The translations under genes were made by a program, and so were the position numbers. Below are positions 26,708 to 33,769 of a stretch of 64,000 bases of DNA, piece by piece; the stretch's first letter is position 1, and each line of letters starts with the position of its first letter. The notes under the pieces are model-generated. The model saw nothing but the letters and a program-made list of their open reading frames with translations, was not told where the DNA came from and did not search any database. The DNA is from Bog-473 sp963807775 (lineage in GTDB: Bacteria > Actinomycetota > Acidimicrobiia > Acidimicrobiales > RAAP-2): assembly GCA_963807775.1 (NCBI GenBank), contig CAWECY010000017.1, positions 558,001 to 622,000 on the forward strand. Direction: 5' to 3'.

Positions 26708-28075
26708 ATGACGAAGCGAACCCACGCCGAGCAGGTGCACGAGCTCAAGTCCGTCCGAAGCCAGATCTACGGCACCTTCGTCAAGTGGTCCGATGCCCTT
26801 TTCGAACTCGCCGACGCGCTCTTGGACGCCTCGGGGGCCGTGGGATCGGTGCCCTCCCTCAGCTTGGAGCCGATCTTCCGGCGCTCCCACGGCAGCCTCT
26901 ACAAGGCTCTCTCTTTGGGTGAGATCGACGAGGGGGCGCTGCGGGCCGCACTCGTGGCACATCGCCCGCGTGAGTGGCCGGCCGTCTTCGCCGTCGACGC
27001 CTCGACCTGGGAGCGCTGCGACGCCGAGTGCAGCCCCGAGCGGGGTTTCTACTACTCGGCGTCGAAGCACTCGGCCGGCCAGCCGATCGTGGCGGGCTGG
27101 AGCTATCAGTGGATCGCCCAGCTCAACTTCGAGCCAGACAGTTGGACCGCGCCGCTCGACGCGCTGCGCATTGCGCCCGGAGCCGATGCCACCGAGGCGA
27201 CGATCGCGCAGGTCAAAGCCCTGGTGGCACTGCTCCGAGAGGACCGAGCGGTCCCCCTCTTCGTCTTCGACGCCGGTTATGACCCCATCGCCCTCAGCCA
27301 TGGGTTGGACGACACCGAGGCCCAGGTGCTGGTGCGCATCCGAGAGGACCGGGTCTTCTACGACGATCCGGCGGCGCGGCCCAATCGGCCGAAGGGCACC
27401 GGTGGGCGGCCTCCCCGCCACGGGCGCCGCATGAAGTGCTCGGAGGACAAGACGCACCGGCGACCCGACGCCGAGTACCGCACCGAGGACCCTCGCTACG
27501 GCAAGGTGCGCGTGCGCGCCTGGCACGGGCTCCACCCTCGCCTCATTGGTCGAGGGCGTTGGGCCAAGAGCGAGGGCGCACCACCAATCGTGCGCGGCAG
27601 CGTGATCCGCGTCGACGTCGAGCACCTTCCCAAACGCGACGGACGAGTGAAGAAGACGTTGTGGCTGTGGTGGTCGGGTCCGGGCGAGCCCGATCTCGAC
27701 CTGTGCTTCCGGTCCTATCTGCACCGTTTCGATCTCGAGCACACCTTCCGATTCGCCAAGAACACTTTGGGCTGGACGGCGCCCTCGCTGTGCATGCCCG
27801 AACAGGCCGACCGCTGGACGTGGTTGATCGTGGCTGCCTACACCCAGTTGCGAATCGCACAAGGACTCGTCGACGACGTACGGCTGCCGTGGGAGCGTCC
27901 CTGCGAGCCGGCAAAACTGACCCCAGCGCGTGTGCGCAGAGGGTTTCGTCGACTTCGTGTAACTCTTGGGACTCCGGCCAGTGCACCGAAATCCGACACT
28001 CCGGGTCCCGGACGCCCCAAGGGCACCCAGAGAGGGCCACGACCGCGCTATCCGGTGGTCAAGAAGGCCGCTTGA
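26708..28075 (+). CDS. DDE-type IS transposase
   Basis: A 455-residue transposase. Candidate catalytic acids are Asp in AVFAVDASTWERC near residue 97, Asp in FVFDAGYDPI near residue 190 and Glu in FDLEHTFRFAKNTLGW near residue 350. A proline- and basic-rich region (GRPPRHGRRMKC) separates the second and third. The ATG is close to the divergent passenger gene start. I recall related putative transposases in many actinobacteria. It is not truncated, so the element may be mobile. Confidence 0.88.
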   Translation: MTKRTHAEQVHELKSVRSQIYGTFVKWSDALFELADALLDASGAVGSVPSLSLEPIFRRSHGSLYKALSLGEIDEGALRAALVAHRPREWPAVFAVDASTWERCDAECSPERGFYYSASKHSAGQPIVAGWSYQWIAQLNFEPDSWTAPLDALRIAPGADATEATIAQVKALVALLREDRAVPLFVFDAGYDPIALSHGLDDTEAQVLVRIREDRVFYDDPAARPNRPKGTGGRPPRHGRRMKCSEDKTHRRPDAEYRTEDPRYGKVRVRAWHGLHPRLIGRGRWAKSEGAPPIVRGSVIRVDVEHLPKRDGRVKKTLWLWWSGPGEPDLDLCFRSYLHRFDLEHTFRFAKNTLGWTAPSLCMPEQADRWTWLIVAAYTQLRIAQGLVDDVRLPWERPCEPAKLTPARVRRGFRRLRVTLGTPASAPKSDTPGPGRPKGTQRGPRPRYPVVKKAA

Positions 28076-28084
28076 CCGGATGGT

Positions 28085-28101
28085 GGGGGTTTAATTGCAA
28101 G
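28085..28101 (-). repeat. Right terminal inverted repeat of the IS
   Basis: Inverse copy of the left end, reading CTTGCAATTAAACCCCC on the minus strand, directly followed by the CTAAG duplication at 28102–28106. Confidence 0.85.
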
Positions 28102-28174
28102 CTAAGGGACCGCGGGTACGGCCGGCCGTGCCGGTAGGGTCGCATGGGTCGCGCATCCCACTGGAGGCCCTGCC

Positions 28175-28978
28175 GTGAACGATTACCCGGCGTCCCCCGT
28201 CGAGGCCAACCACGTCGAACCCGTACCGCGCCGCATACGCGCCGTGTTGGCCGGACGGACCGTCGTCGACACCACGCACGCTCGCTATGTGTGGGAGTGG
28301 CCTGCGTTCCCCCAGTTCTACGTCCCACTCGCCGATGTCCTGGCCGAGGCGCTCGTCGACGAAGGCACGACCGAGGGGACGCCGCGGGGCGACGTGAAGC
28401 TCCACGCCCTCCAGGTGGGTGATATCCGGCGACCACAGGCGGCCAAGGTCCTCTCCGCCGCGAAGGTGGAGGGACTCGACGACACCGTCCGGTTCGAGTG
28501 GTCGGCGCTCGACGCCTGGTACGAAGAGGACGAGCAGGTCTTCGTGCATCCGCGCAACCCGTACACTCGTGTCGACGCACTGCGCTCGGCCCGCACCGTA
28601 CGCGTCGAGTCACATGGCGTCGTCCTGGCCGAGTCCTCGTCGCCCGTCCTTTGCTTCGAGACAGGCCTCCCCACCCGCTACTACGTGAACAAGACCGACG
28701 TCGACTTCACCCGTCTGGCGCCGTCGCCCACGGTGACGGCCTGCCCCTACAAAGGGACGACGACGGGGTACTGGTCCGTCCTGCTCGGCGGGCGCACCCA
28801 CCCCGACATCGCCTGGTGCTACGACTTCCCCACTCGCGAGCTGCTCCCCATCGCCGGGCTGATCGCCTTTTACAACGAGAAGGTCGACCTCTTCCTCGAT
28901 GGTGTCCAGCTCACGCGTCCCAGTACCCCGTTCTCGCGCTCTATCGACGAGCGTTCGGCACGCGACGCCGCCACCTAG
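28175..28978 (+). CDS. DUF427 domain protein (tandem)
   Basis: A 267-residue protein from a GTG start with two DUF427 repeats. The first covers about residues 20–125 (VLAGRTVVDTTHARYVWEWP … YVP), the second about 135–250 (VRVESHGVVLAESS … LPTRYYV … TACPYKGTTTGYWSV … PIAGLIAFYNEKVDLFLDG). The second carries the conserved C-P-Y-K-G and F-Y-N/A-E-K-V motifs. The fold is a small beta-rich domain of unknown activity. It lies next to the IS and ends two bases from the convergent small-protein gene. Confidence 0.85.
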   Translation: MNDYPASPVEANHVEPVPRRIRAVLAGRTVVDTTHARYVWEWPAFPQFYVPLADVLAEALVDEGTTEGTPRGDVKLHALQVGDIRRPQAAKVLSAAKVEGLDDTVRFEWSALDAWYEEDEQVFVHPRNPYTRVDALRSARTVRVESHGVVLAESSSPVLCFETGLPTRYYVNKTDVDFTRLAPSPTVTACPYKGTTTGYWSVLLGGRTHPDIAWCYDFPTRELLPIAGLIAFYNEKVDLFLDGVQLTRPSTPFSRSIDERSARDAAT

Positions 28979-28980
28979 CC

Positions 28981-29289
28981 TCAGCTGGTCCCCGTCACAA
29001 GGACCTCGGTGATCTCGAACTTCAGGAACTCCTGCCCGCCGGCCGGACGGAGCGCGTTCGTCAGACTCGGCGGGGGGCCATTCGTCGGCGTCGTGACGAC
29101 GATCCCGGTGAGCGACGGCATCGCAAACCCGGCGACCTCGTCTTGGCGGCGAGCCGCCAGTGCCTCGCCCGCCAACGAGAAGACGGCCAGCAGCAGGGTC
29201 CTCTGCCTCTCGTCCAACTCGGGCTCCATGTGGTCGAGCCTTTGCACGAGTTCCACCATGTCCTGCGCCGTCAGCGTCATCTCTGCCAT
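28981..29289 (-). CDS. Small paralogous protein 1 of a three-gene cluster, function unknown
   Basis: A 102-residue protein from the ATG at 29289 with AGGA ahead of it. The first 45 residues (LTAQDMVELVQRLDHMEPEL, then RQRTLLLAVFSLAGEALAAR) form two amphipathic helices. They match the N-termini of the two plus-strand genes at 29417 and 29835. The C-terminus ends FLKFEITEVLVTGTS, a strand-like segment that also has a counterpart in the paralogues. It is divergent from the other two genes. No known family is recognised. Confidence 0.65.
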   Translation of the reverse strand: MAEMTLTAQDMVELVQRLDHMEPELDERQRTLLLAVFSLAGEALAARRQDEVAGFAMPSLTGIVVTTPTNGPPPSLTNALRPAGGQEFLKFEITEVLVTGTS

Positions 29290-29341
29290 GGAAATCCTCG
29301 CTCTCTGCCCTATGTCAGGTAGACGCAGGACCGTGGCGCCG

Positions 29342-29369
29342 GTTACAGCCATCGGCACGACCCTGTAAC
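29342..29369. promoter_or_regulatory. Inverted repeat between the divergent small-protein genes
   Basis: GTTACAG and CTGTAAC are exact inverses, 14 bases apart, in the 127-base gap between the divergent genes. The CCTGTAACT half-site recurs at 29765–29773 upstream of the third gene. It may be an operator shared by the cluster. Confidence 0.4.
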
Positions 29370-29416
29370 TCGCGGACGCCACCTCCGTCATCCTTTCGAT
29401 GAGACAGGGAGGACCC

Positions 29417-29758
29417 ATGACGACTCGCACCTTCGCCCCCGAGGACATCGAGCGGCTGGCCTCGAAGCTCGACGCACTGAGCGACCAGCTAGGCCAGGAC
29501 GACCGCGCCACATTGGAGGCCGTGTTCGCCTGGGCCGGCCGGGGGGTGGCGCCCGAAGGCGAGGAGGTGAGCGGTTTCGCCTTCGACACCTACTTCACCG
29601 CGGGTGGACTCTCTCAGTCCTTTGCCGCCGGCGCCGGCTCGTCGGAGCACATCTTCGAAATCTCGAGCTTCAGCTGGGGTGCCGGCGGGCAGAGCTCTGG
29701 TGGCGCAAGTTCGGGAGGCGGGCAGGCAGGCGCCGGCGACATCACCTTTGTCGAGTAG
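29417..29758 (+). CDS. Small paralogous protein 2 of a three-gene cluster, function unknown
   Basis: A 113-residue protein from the ATG at 29417, preceded by AGGGAGGACCC. The N-terminal helices (FAPEDIERLASKLDALSDQL, then DRATLEAVFAWAGRGVA) are shared with its neighbours. The middle has EVSGFAFDTYF. The C-terminus (HIFEISSFSWGAGG … DITFVE) is strand- and glycine-rich. The conserved start and variable Gly/Ser-rich end recall precursor peptides or small secreted effectors, but no leader motif or maturase gene is seen. A 25-base hairpin follows the stop. Confidence 0.7.
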   Translation: MTTRTFAPEDIERLASKLDALSDQLGQDDRATLEAVFAWAGRGVAPEGEEVSGFAFDTYFTAGGLSQSFAAGAGSSEHIFEISSFSWGAGGQSSGGASSGGGQAGAGDITFVE

Positions 29759-29760
29759 CG

Positions 29761-29785
29761 AGCGCCCTGTAACTACAGGGGCGCT
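29761..29785 (+). terminator. Hairpin between the two tandem small-protein genes
   Basis: AGCGCCCTGTA pairs with TACAGGGGCGCT around AC, with one bulged base. It starts three bases behind the stop. There is no T-run, so it may act as an attenuator or RNA-stabilising element and not as a full terminator. It contains the CCTGTAAC half-site seen upstream of the previous gene. Confidence 0.4.
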
Positions 29786-29834
29786 CCGGCCGTCACCACC
29801 AAGAAGCACCGCAGACCGGACAGAGAGAGGACCC

Positions 29835-30188
29835 ATGACGACTCGTACGTTCACCCCTGAGGACATCGACCGGCTCGCCACCAAGCTCGAGGCCCTGGGC
29901 GATCAGCTCGACGAGGACGACCGCGCCACGCTGCACGCCGTCTTCACCTGGGCCGGCCGAGCGGTCGCCGCAGACGCACCCGACGAGGAGGTGAGCGGCT
30001 ACGCGTTCGACGGCTCCCTCCCGGTCAGCCTCGGCCAGTCATTCGCCCAGGGCGCCGCCAGCCACAGCGGAACCATGGAGATCTTCAGCTTCAGCTTCGG
30101 CGCCGCCAATCCGACCACCATCGGCAGCAGCAGTACCGGTGGCGGTGGTGGCAAGGCCGACCTCAGCGACTTCTCCATCAACAAGTAG
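29835..30188 (+). CDS. Small paralogous protein 3 of a three-gene cluster, function unknown
   Basis: A 117-residue protein from the ATG at 29835, with the same leader end (GGACCC before ATG) and the same first residues MTTRTF as the gene at 29417. The N-terminal 45 residues (FTPEDIDRLATKLEALGDQL, then DRATLHAVFTWAGRAVA) are nearly identical to it. The C-terminus differs: EIFSFSFGAANPTT, a Gly/Ser stretch and DLSDFSINK. Tandem duplication including the upstream DNA explains the pair. Function unknown. Confidence 0.7.
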   Translation: MTTRTFTPEDIDRLATKLEALGDQLDEDDRATLHAVFTWAGRAVAADAPDEEVSGYAFDGSLPVSLGQSFAQGAASHSGTMEIFSFSFGAANPTTIGSSSTGGGGGKADLSDFSINK

Positions 30189-30211
30189 GGACCCGCGAAC
30201 TCCCCGGGGCG

Positions 30212-33073
30212 CTACTTGCTCCGCGCCAGCACCGGCTTGAGCACCTCGCCGGTGTAACTGCCCGCCGTCTTGGCCACCTGTTCGGGCGTGCCCTCGGCGA
30301 TGACCATGCCGCCCTTGTCGCCGCCCTCGGGCCCGAGGTCGATGATCCAGTCGGCGGTCTTGACCACGTCGAGGTTGTGCTCAATGACGACTACCGTGTT
30401 GCCCTGGTCGACCAACCGGCTCAGCACCTCGAGCAGGCGCCGCGTGTCTTCGAAGTGCAGCCCCGTCGTGGGCTCGTCGAGGATATAGAAGGTGTGCCCG
30501 GTCGGCCGGCGGCTCAGCTCGCTGGCCAGCTTGACCCGCTGCGCCTCCCCGCCTGACAGCGTCGGCGCCGGCTGGCCCAGGCGCACATAGCCCAGGCCGA
30601 CGTCGACCAGCGTCTGCATGTGACGGGCGATGGGCGGCTGGCGCTCGAAGAAGCTGAGCGCCTCCTCGCAGCTCATGTCGAGCACGTCGGCGATCGTCTT
30701 GCCCCGGAAGGTGATCTCCAGGGTGTCGCGGTTGTAGCGGGCGCCGTGACAGATCTCGCAGGGCACGTAGACGTCGGGCAGGAAGTGCATCTCGATCTTG
30801 ATCGTCCCGTCGCCCGCGCAGGCCTCGCAGCGCCCGCCGCGCACGTTGAAGGAGAAGCGCCCCGGCTGGTAGCCCCGCACCTTGGCCTCCGCCGTCTGGG
30901 CGAAGAGCTTGCGGATGTGGTCGAACACGCCGGTGTAGGTGGCCGGGTTCGACCGCGGCGTACGCCCGATCGGGGCCTGGTCCACGTCGACCACCTTGTC
31001 CAGGTGCTGCACCCCTTCCACCTTGCGGTGCCGGCCCGGCAGCGCCTTGGCCCGGTGCAGCTGCTGGGCCAGCGAGCGCAGCAGGATGTCGTTCACCAGC
31101 GTCGACTTGCCCGAGCCCGACACCCCGGTCACCGCCACCAGGCACCCCAGGGGGAACGAGACGTCGATGTCGGACAGGTTGTGCTCGCGCGCCCCGCGCA
31201 CCGTCACCACCTCGCCCGTGCCGGGTCGGCGCCGGGCCGGGATGGGGATGGAGCGCTTGCCGGCCAGGTACTGCCCGGTAATGGAGGCCTTGTTGGTCAC
31301 CAGCCCGCCGCGGCCGGTGACCGGGCCGGCGTGCACGATGTTGCCGCCGTGCTCCCCGGCGCCCGGACCGATGTCCACCGCGTAGTCGGCGGCGCGGATG
31401 GTCTCCTCGTCGTGCTCCACCACGATGACCGTGTTGCCCAGGTTGCGCAGGCGCTCCAGGGTGGCGATGAGGCGCTGGTTGTCGCGCTGGTGCAGGCCGA
31501 TGGAGGGCTCGTCGAGGACGTAGAGCACGCCCACCAGGCCGCTGCCGATCTGGCTGGCTAGCCGGATGCGCTGGGCCTCGCCGCCCGAGAGGGTCCCGGC
31601 CGAGCGGGCCAGCGACAGGTAGTCGAGTCCGACGTCGAGCAGGAACTGCATGCGCTCGCGCACTTCCTTGAACACGCGGTCGGCGATCATGTGCTCGCGA
31701 TCGCTCAGCTCCAGGGATGCCATGGCCTCGACGGCGGCACCGATGGACAGGCTGCACAGCTCGAAGATGTTGCGCCCGCCCACCGTCACGGCCAGCGACT
31801 CGGGCTTGAGCCGGGCGCCGTGGCACTCCGGGCAGTCCACCTCGCGCATGAACGCCTCGATCTGCTCGCGCGACCAGTCCGACTCGGCCTCGCCGTGCCG
31901 CCGCTGCAGCCACGGGATGATGCCCTCGAAGTGCGCCTCGTAGGAGCGGGTCCGGTTGAAGCGGTTCTTGTAGGTGACGTGCACGGCTTTGTTGCCCGTC
32001 CCGTACAGGATGAGCTTCTTGTCCTTGGCCTTGAGCGACTTCCAGGGGGCCTCGAAGGAGAAGCCGCCGAACTCGGCGACGCCCGCCTGCAGCCCGGTGA
32101 AGTACTCGCTGCGTGCGCCGGCCCACGGCGCCAGCGCCCCCTCGGCCAGCGACAGCGAGTCGTCGGGCACGACCAGCTCGGGGTCGACCTCGAACTTGGT
32201 CCCCAGCCCGAGGCAGGCCGGGCAGGCCCCGTAGGGCGAGTTGAAGGAGAAGTTCCGGGGGGCTGGCTCCTCGAAGGAGATGCCGCAGTGCGTGCAGGCC
32301 AGGTGCTGGGAAAAGGTGATGCCCTCGTCGCTCTCGGCATCGCCCGAGCCGTTCATGACGAGCACCTCGGCCGTCCCCCCGGTCAGCTCCAGCGCCGCCT
32401 CGATGGACTCGGTCAGGCGCTGGCGGACGTTGTCCCGGCGGATGAGGCGGTCGACCACCACCTCGATGGTGTGCATCTCGTAGCGGGCCAGGGTGACCTC
32501 GGACCGGTCGGCCAGTTCCAGGGGGACCCCGTCCACCCGGACCCGGGCGTACCCCTGCTTGGCCAGGTCGTCGAGCAGGGTGCTGTACTCGCCCTTGCGG
32601 CCCCGCACGACCGGAGCCAGGACCTGGAAGCGGGTGCCCTCGGGCAGCTCGAGCACCCGGTCCACGATCTGCTGGGGGGTCTGGCGCGCCACGGGCCGGC
32701 CACACGTCGGGCAGTGCGGATGGCCGATGCGGGCATACAGAAGACGCAGGTAGTCATAAACCTCGGTGATGGTCCCCACGGTCGAGCGGGGGTTGCGCGA
32801 GGCCGACTTCTGGTCGATGGAGATGGCCGGCGAGAGGCCCTCGATGAAGTCGACGTCCGGCTTGTCCATCTGGCCCAGGAACTGGCGGGCATAGGCCGAG
32901 AGGGACTCCACGTAGCGGCGCTGGCCCTCGGCGTAGATGGTGTCGAACGCCAGCGACGACTTGCCCGAGCCGCTGAGGCCGGTGAAGACGATCAGGCGGT
33001 CCCGGGGCAGATCGAGGCTGACGTCACGAAGATTGTGCTCGCGAGCCCCGCGAACGACCAGACGGTCGGCCAT
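30212..33073 (-). CDS. uvrA: Excinuclease ABC subunit A
   Basis: A 953-residue damage-recognition ATPase with two ABC modules. The first Walker A is GLSGSGKSSLAFDT near residue 32 and the second is GVSGSGKSTLVNDIL near residue 650. The signatures LSGGEAQRIRLA and LSGGEAQRVKLA and zinc-binding CxxC groups (CPTCGRP, CTHCG, CEACAGDG) are present. It loads UvrB on damaged DNA. Length and ends are normal. Confidence 0.96.
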   Translation of the reverse strand: MADRLVVRGAREHNLRDVSLDLPRDRLIVFTGLSGSGKSSLAFDTIYAEGQRRYVESLSAYARQFLGQMDKPDVDFIEGLSPAISIDQKSASRNPRSTVGTITEVYDYLRLLYARIGHPHCPTCGRPVARQTPQQIVDRVLELPEGTRFQVLAPVVRGRKGEYSTLLDDLAKQGYARVRVDGVPLELADRSEVTLARYEMHTIEVVVDRLIRRDNVRQRLTESIEAALELTGGTAEVLVMNGSGDAESDEGITFSQHLACTHCGISFEEPAPRNFSFNSPYGACPACLGLGTKFEVDPELVVPDDSLSLAEGALAPWAGARSEYFTGLQAGVAEFGGFSFEAPWKSLKAKDKKLILYGTGNKAVHVTYKNRFNRTRSYEAHFEGIIPWLQRRHGEAESDWSREQIEAFMREVDCPECHGARLKPESLAVTVGGRNIFELCSLSIGAAVEAMASLELSDREHMIADRVFKEVRERMQFLLDVGLDYLSLARSAGTLSGGEAQRIRLASQIGSGLVGVLYVLDEPSIGLHQRDNQRLIATLERLRNLGNTVIVVEHDEETIRAADYAVDIGPGAGEHGGNIVHAGPVTGRGGLVTNKASITGQYLAGKRSIPIPARRRPGTGEVVTVRGAREHNLSDIDVSFPLGCLVAVTGVSGSGKSTLVNDILLRSLAQQLHRAKALPGRHRKVEGVQHLDKVVDVDQAPIGRTPRSNPATYTGVFDHIRKLFAQTAEAKVRGYQPGRFSFNVRGGRCEACAGDGTIKIEMHFLPDVYVPCEICHGARYNRDTLEITFRGKTIADVLDMSCEEALSFFERQPPIARHMQTLVDVGLGYVRLGQPAPTLSGGEAQRVKLASELSRRPTGHTFYILDEPTTGLHFEDTRRLLEVLSRLVDQGNTVVVIEHNLDVVKTADWIIDLGPEGGDKGGMVIAEGTPEQVAKTAGSYTGEVLKPVLARSK

Positions 33074-33325
33074 CCGGTGAGGATACCGGCGCGCTGTGTC
33101 ACCTTGATCCGGGCCCTGGTCAGGCCCCCGGGCCCCTCCGCCGGAATCGGCGCGGCGGGCCTCTCACCCTGCCCGAGCGAGCGCCGCTGGTGCACGACGA
33201 GGTTCCCGGCCGAGCCGGGGAAGGTGTGGTCATCCCTTTGCCGAGCTACATCGCCCTGGTGAGGGTTGTGCTGCCTGTGATTGCCCTCCGGGCCCCTTCG
33301 CCGCGTCACGGCCTCGACCCTCTGG

Positions 33326-33706
33326 CTAGTCGAAGGTCAGGTCCTCGTCGCCCCAGTAAGCCGTGACGGCGGAGATGAGCCCGTCGTCCGTGAGCGTGAA
33401 GACCTCGACGCCGCGGATGTGCATGGCCGAGCCGCCCTCGAGGGTGAGGGTGATGCGGAAGGTGATGGCCGCCGTGTCCGCCACCGGATGGCACTCGACC
33501 ACCTCGAACGTCATGGTCTCGCAGGCGTCGTAGGAGCGCTCGATGAAGGCCCTGATCGCGTCGCGCCCTACGTTCGGCGGCGACGGGTACGGGTCGACCT
33601 GCACGGCGTCCTCCGTGAATAGGGCGGCGTAGGCGTCGGCGTCCTTGGAGGAGACGGTGGCGGCGTAGCGGTCCATGGCGGCCCGGAGCTGCGGCGCGGT
33701 GAGCAT
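33326..33706 (-). CDS. SnoaL/NTF2-like fold protein
   Basis: A 126-residue protein of the nuclear-transport-factor-2 fold. The helix AAMDRYAATVSSKDADAYAA is followed by LFTEDAVQVDPY, then GRDAIRAFIERSY and C-terminal strands ending VTAYWGDEDLTF. Related proteins are ketosteroid-isomerase-like enzymes or small-molecule binders; the ligand is not predictable. It is divergent from the mannosidase–SIS gene with 63 bases between starts. Confidence 0.82.
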   Translation of the reverse strand: MLTAPQLRAAMDRYAATVSSKDADAYAALFTEDAVQVDPYPSPPNVGRDAIRAFIERSYDACETMTFEVVECHPVADTAAITFRITLTLEGGSAMHIRGVEVFTLTDDGLISAVTAYWGDEDLTFD

Positions 33707-33769
33707 GGCGCACCCTAACCAAGCGGTGGCGGCGGCCCGGCTCGGTGCCTGTCCCTACACTGCTGGGTC

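Larger units (their letters stand above)
26264..28101. mobile_element. Complete insertion sequence (1838 bp) with passenger gene
   Basis: The element is flanked by a 5-bp target duplication CTAAG at 26259–26263 and 28102–28106. Its ends are 17-bp imperfect inverted repeats (CTTGTAATTAAACCTCC at the left, CTTGCAATTAAACCCCC inverted at the right, two mismatches). It holds a DDE-type transposase gene and a divergent small DUF6788-like gene. It landed directly behind the nadA stop codon. Intact ends and duplication suggest a recent, possibly active insertion. I cannot name the IS family with certainty. Confidence 0.88.

Noticed and set aside
28300..28700. Minus-strand frames under the DUF427 gene
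   Set aside because: They are antisense frames of the conserved DUF427 coding sequence without ribosome sites or motifs.
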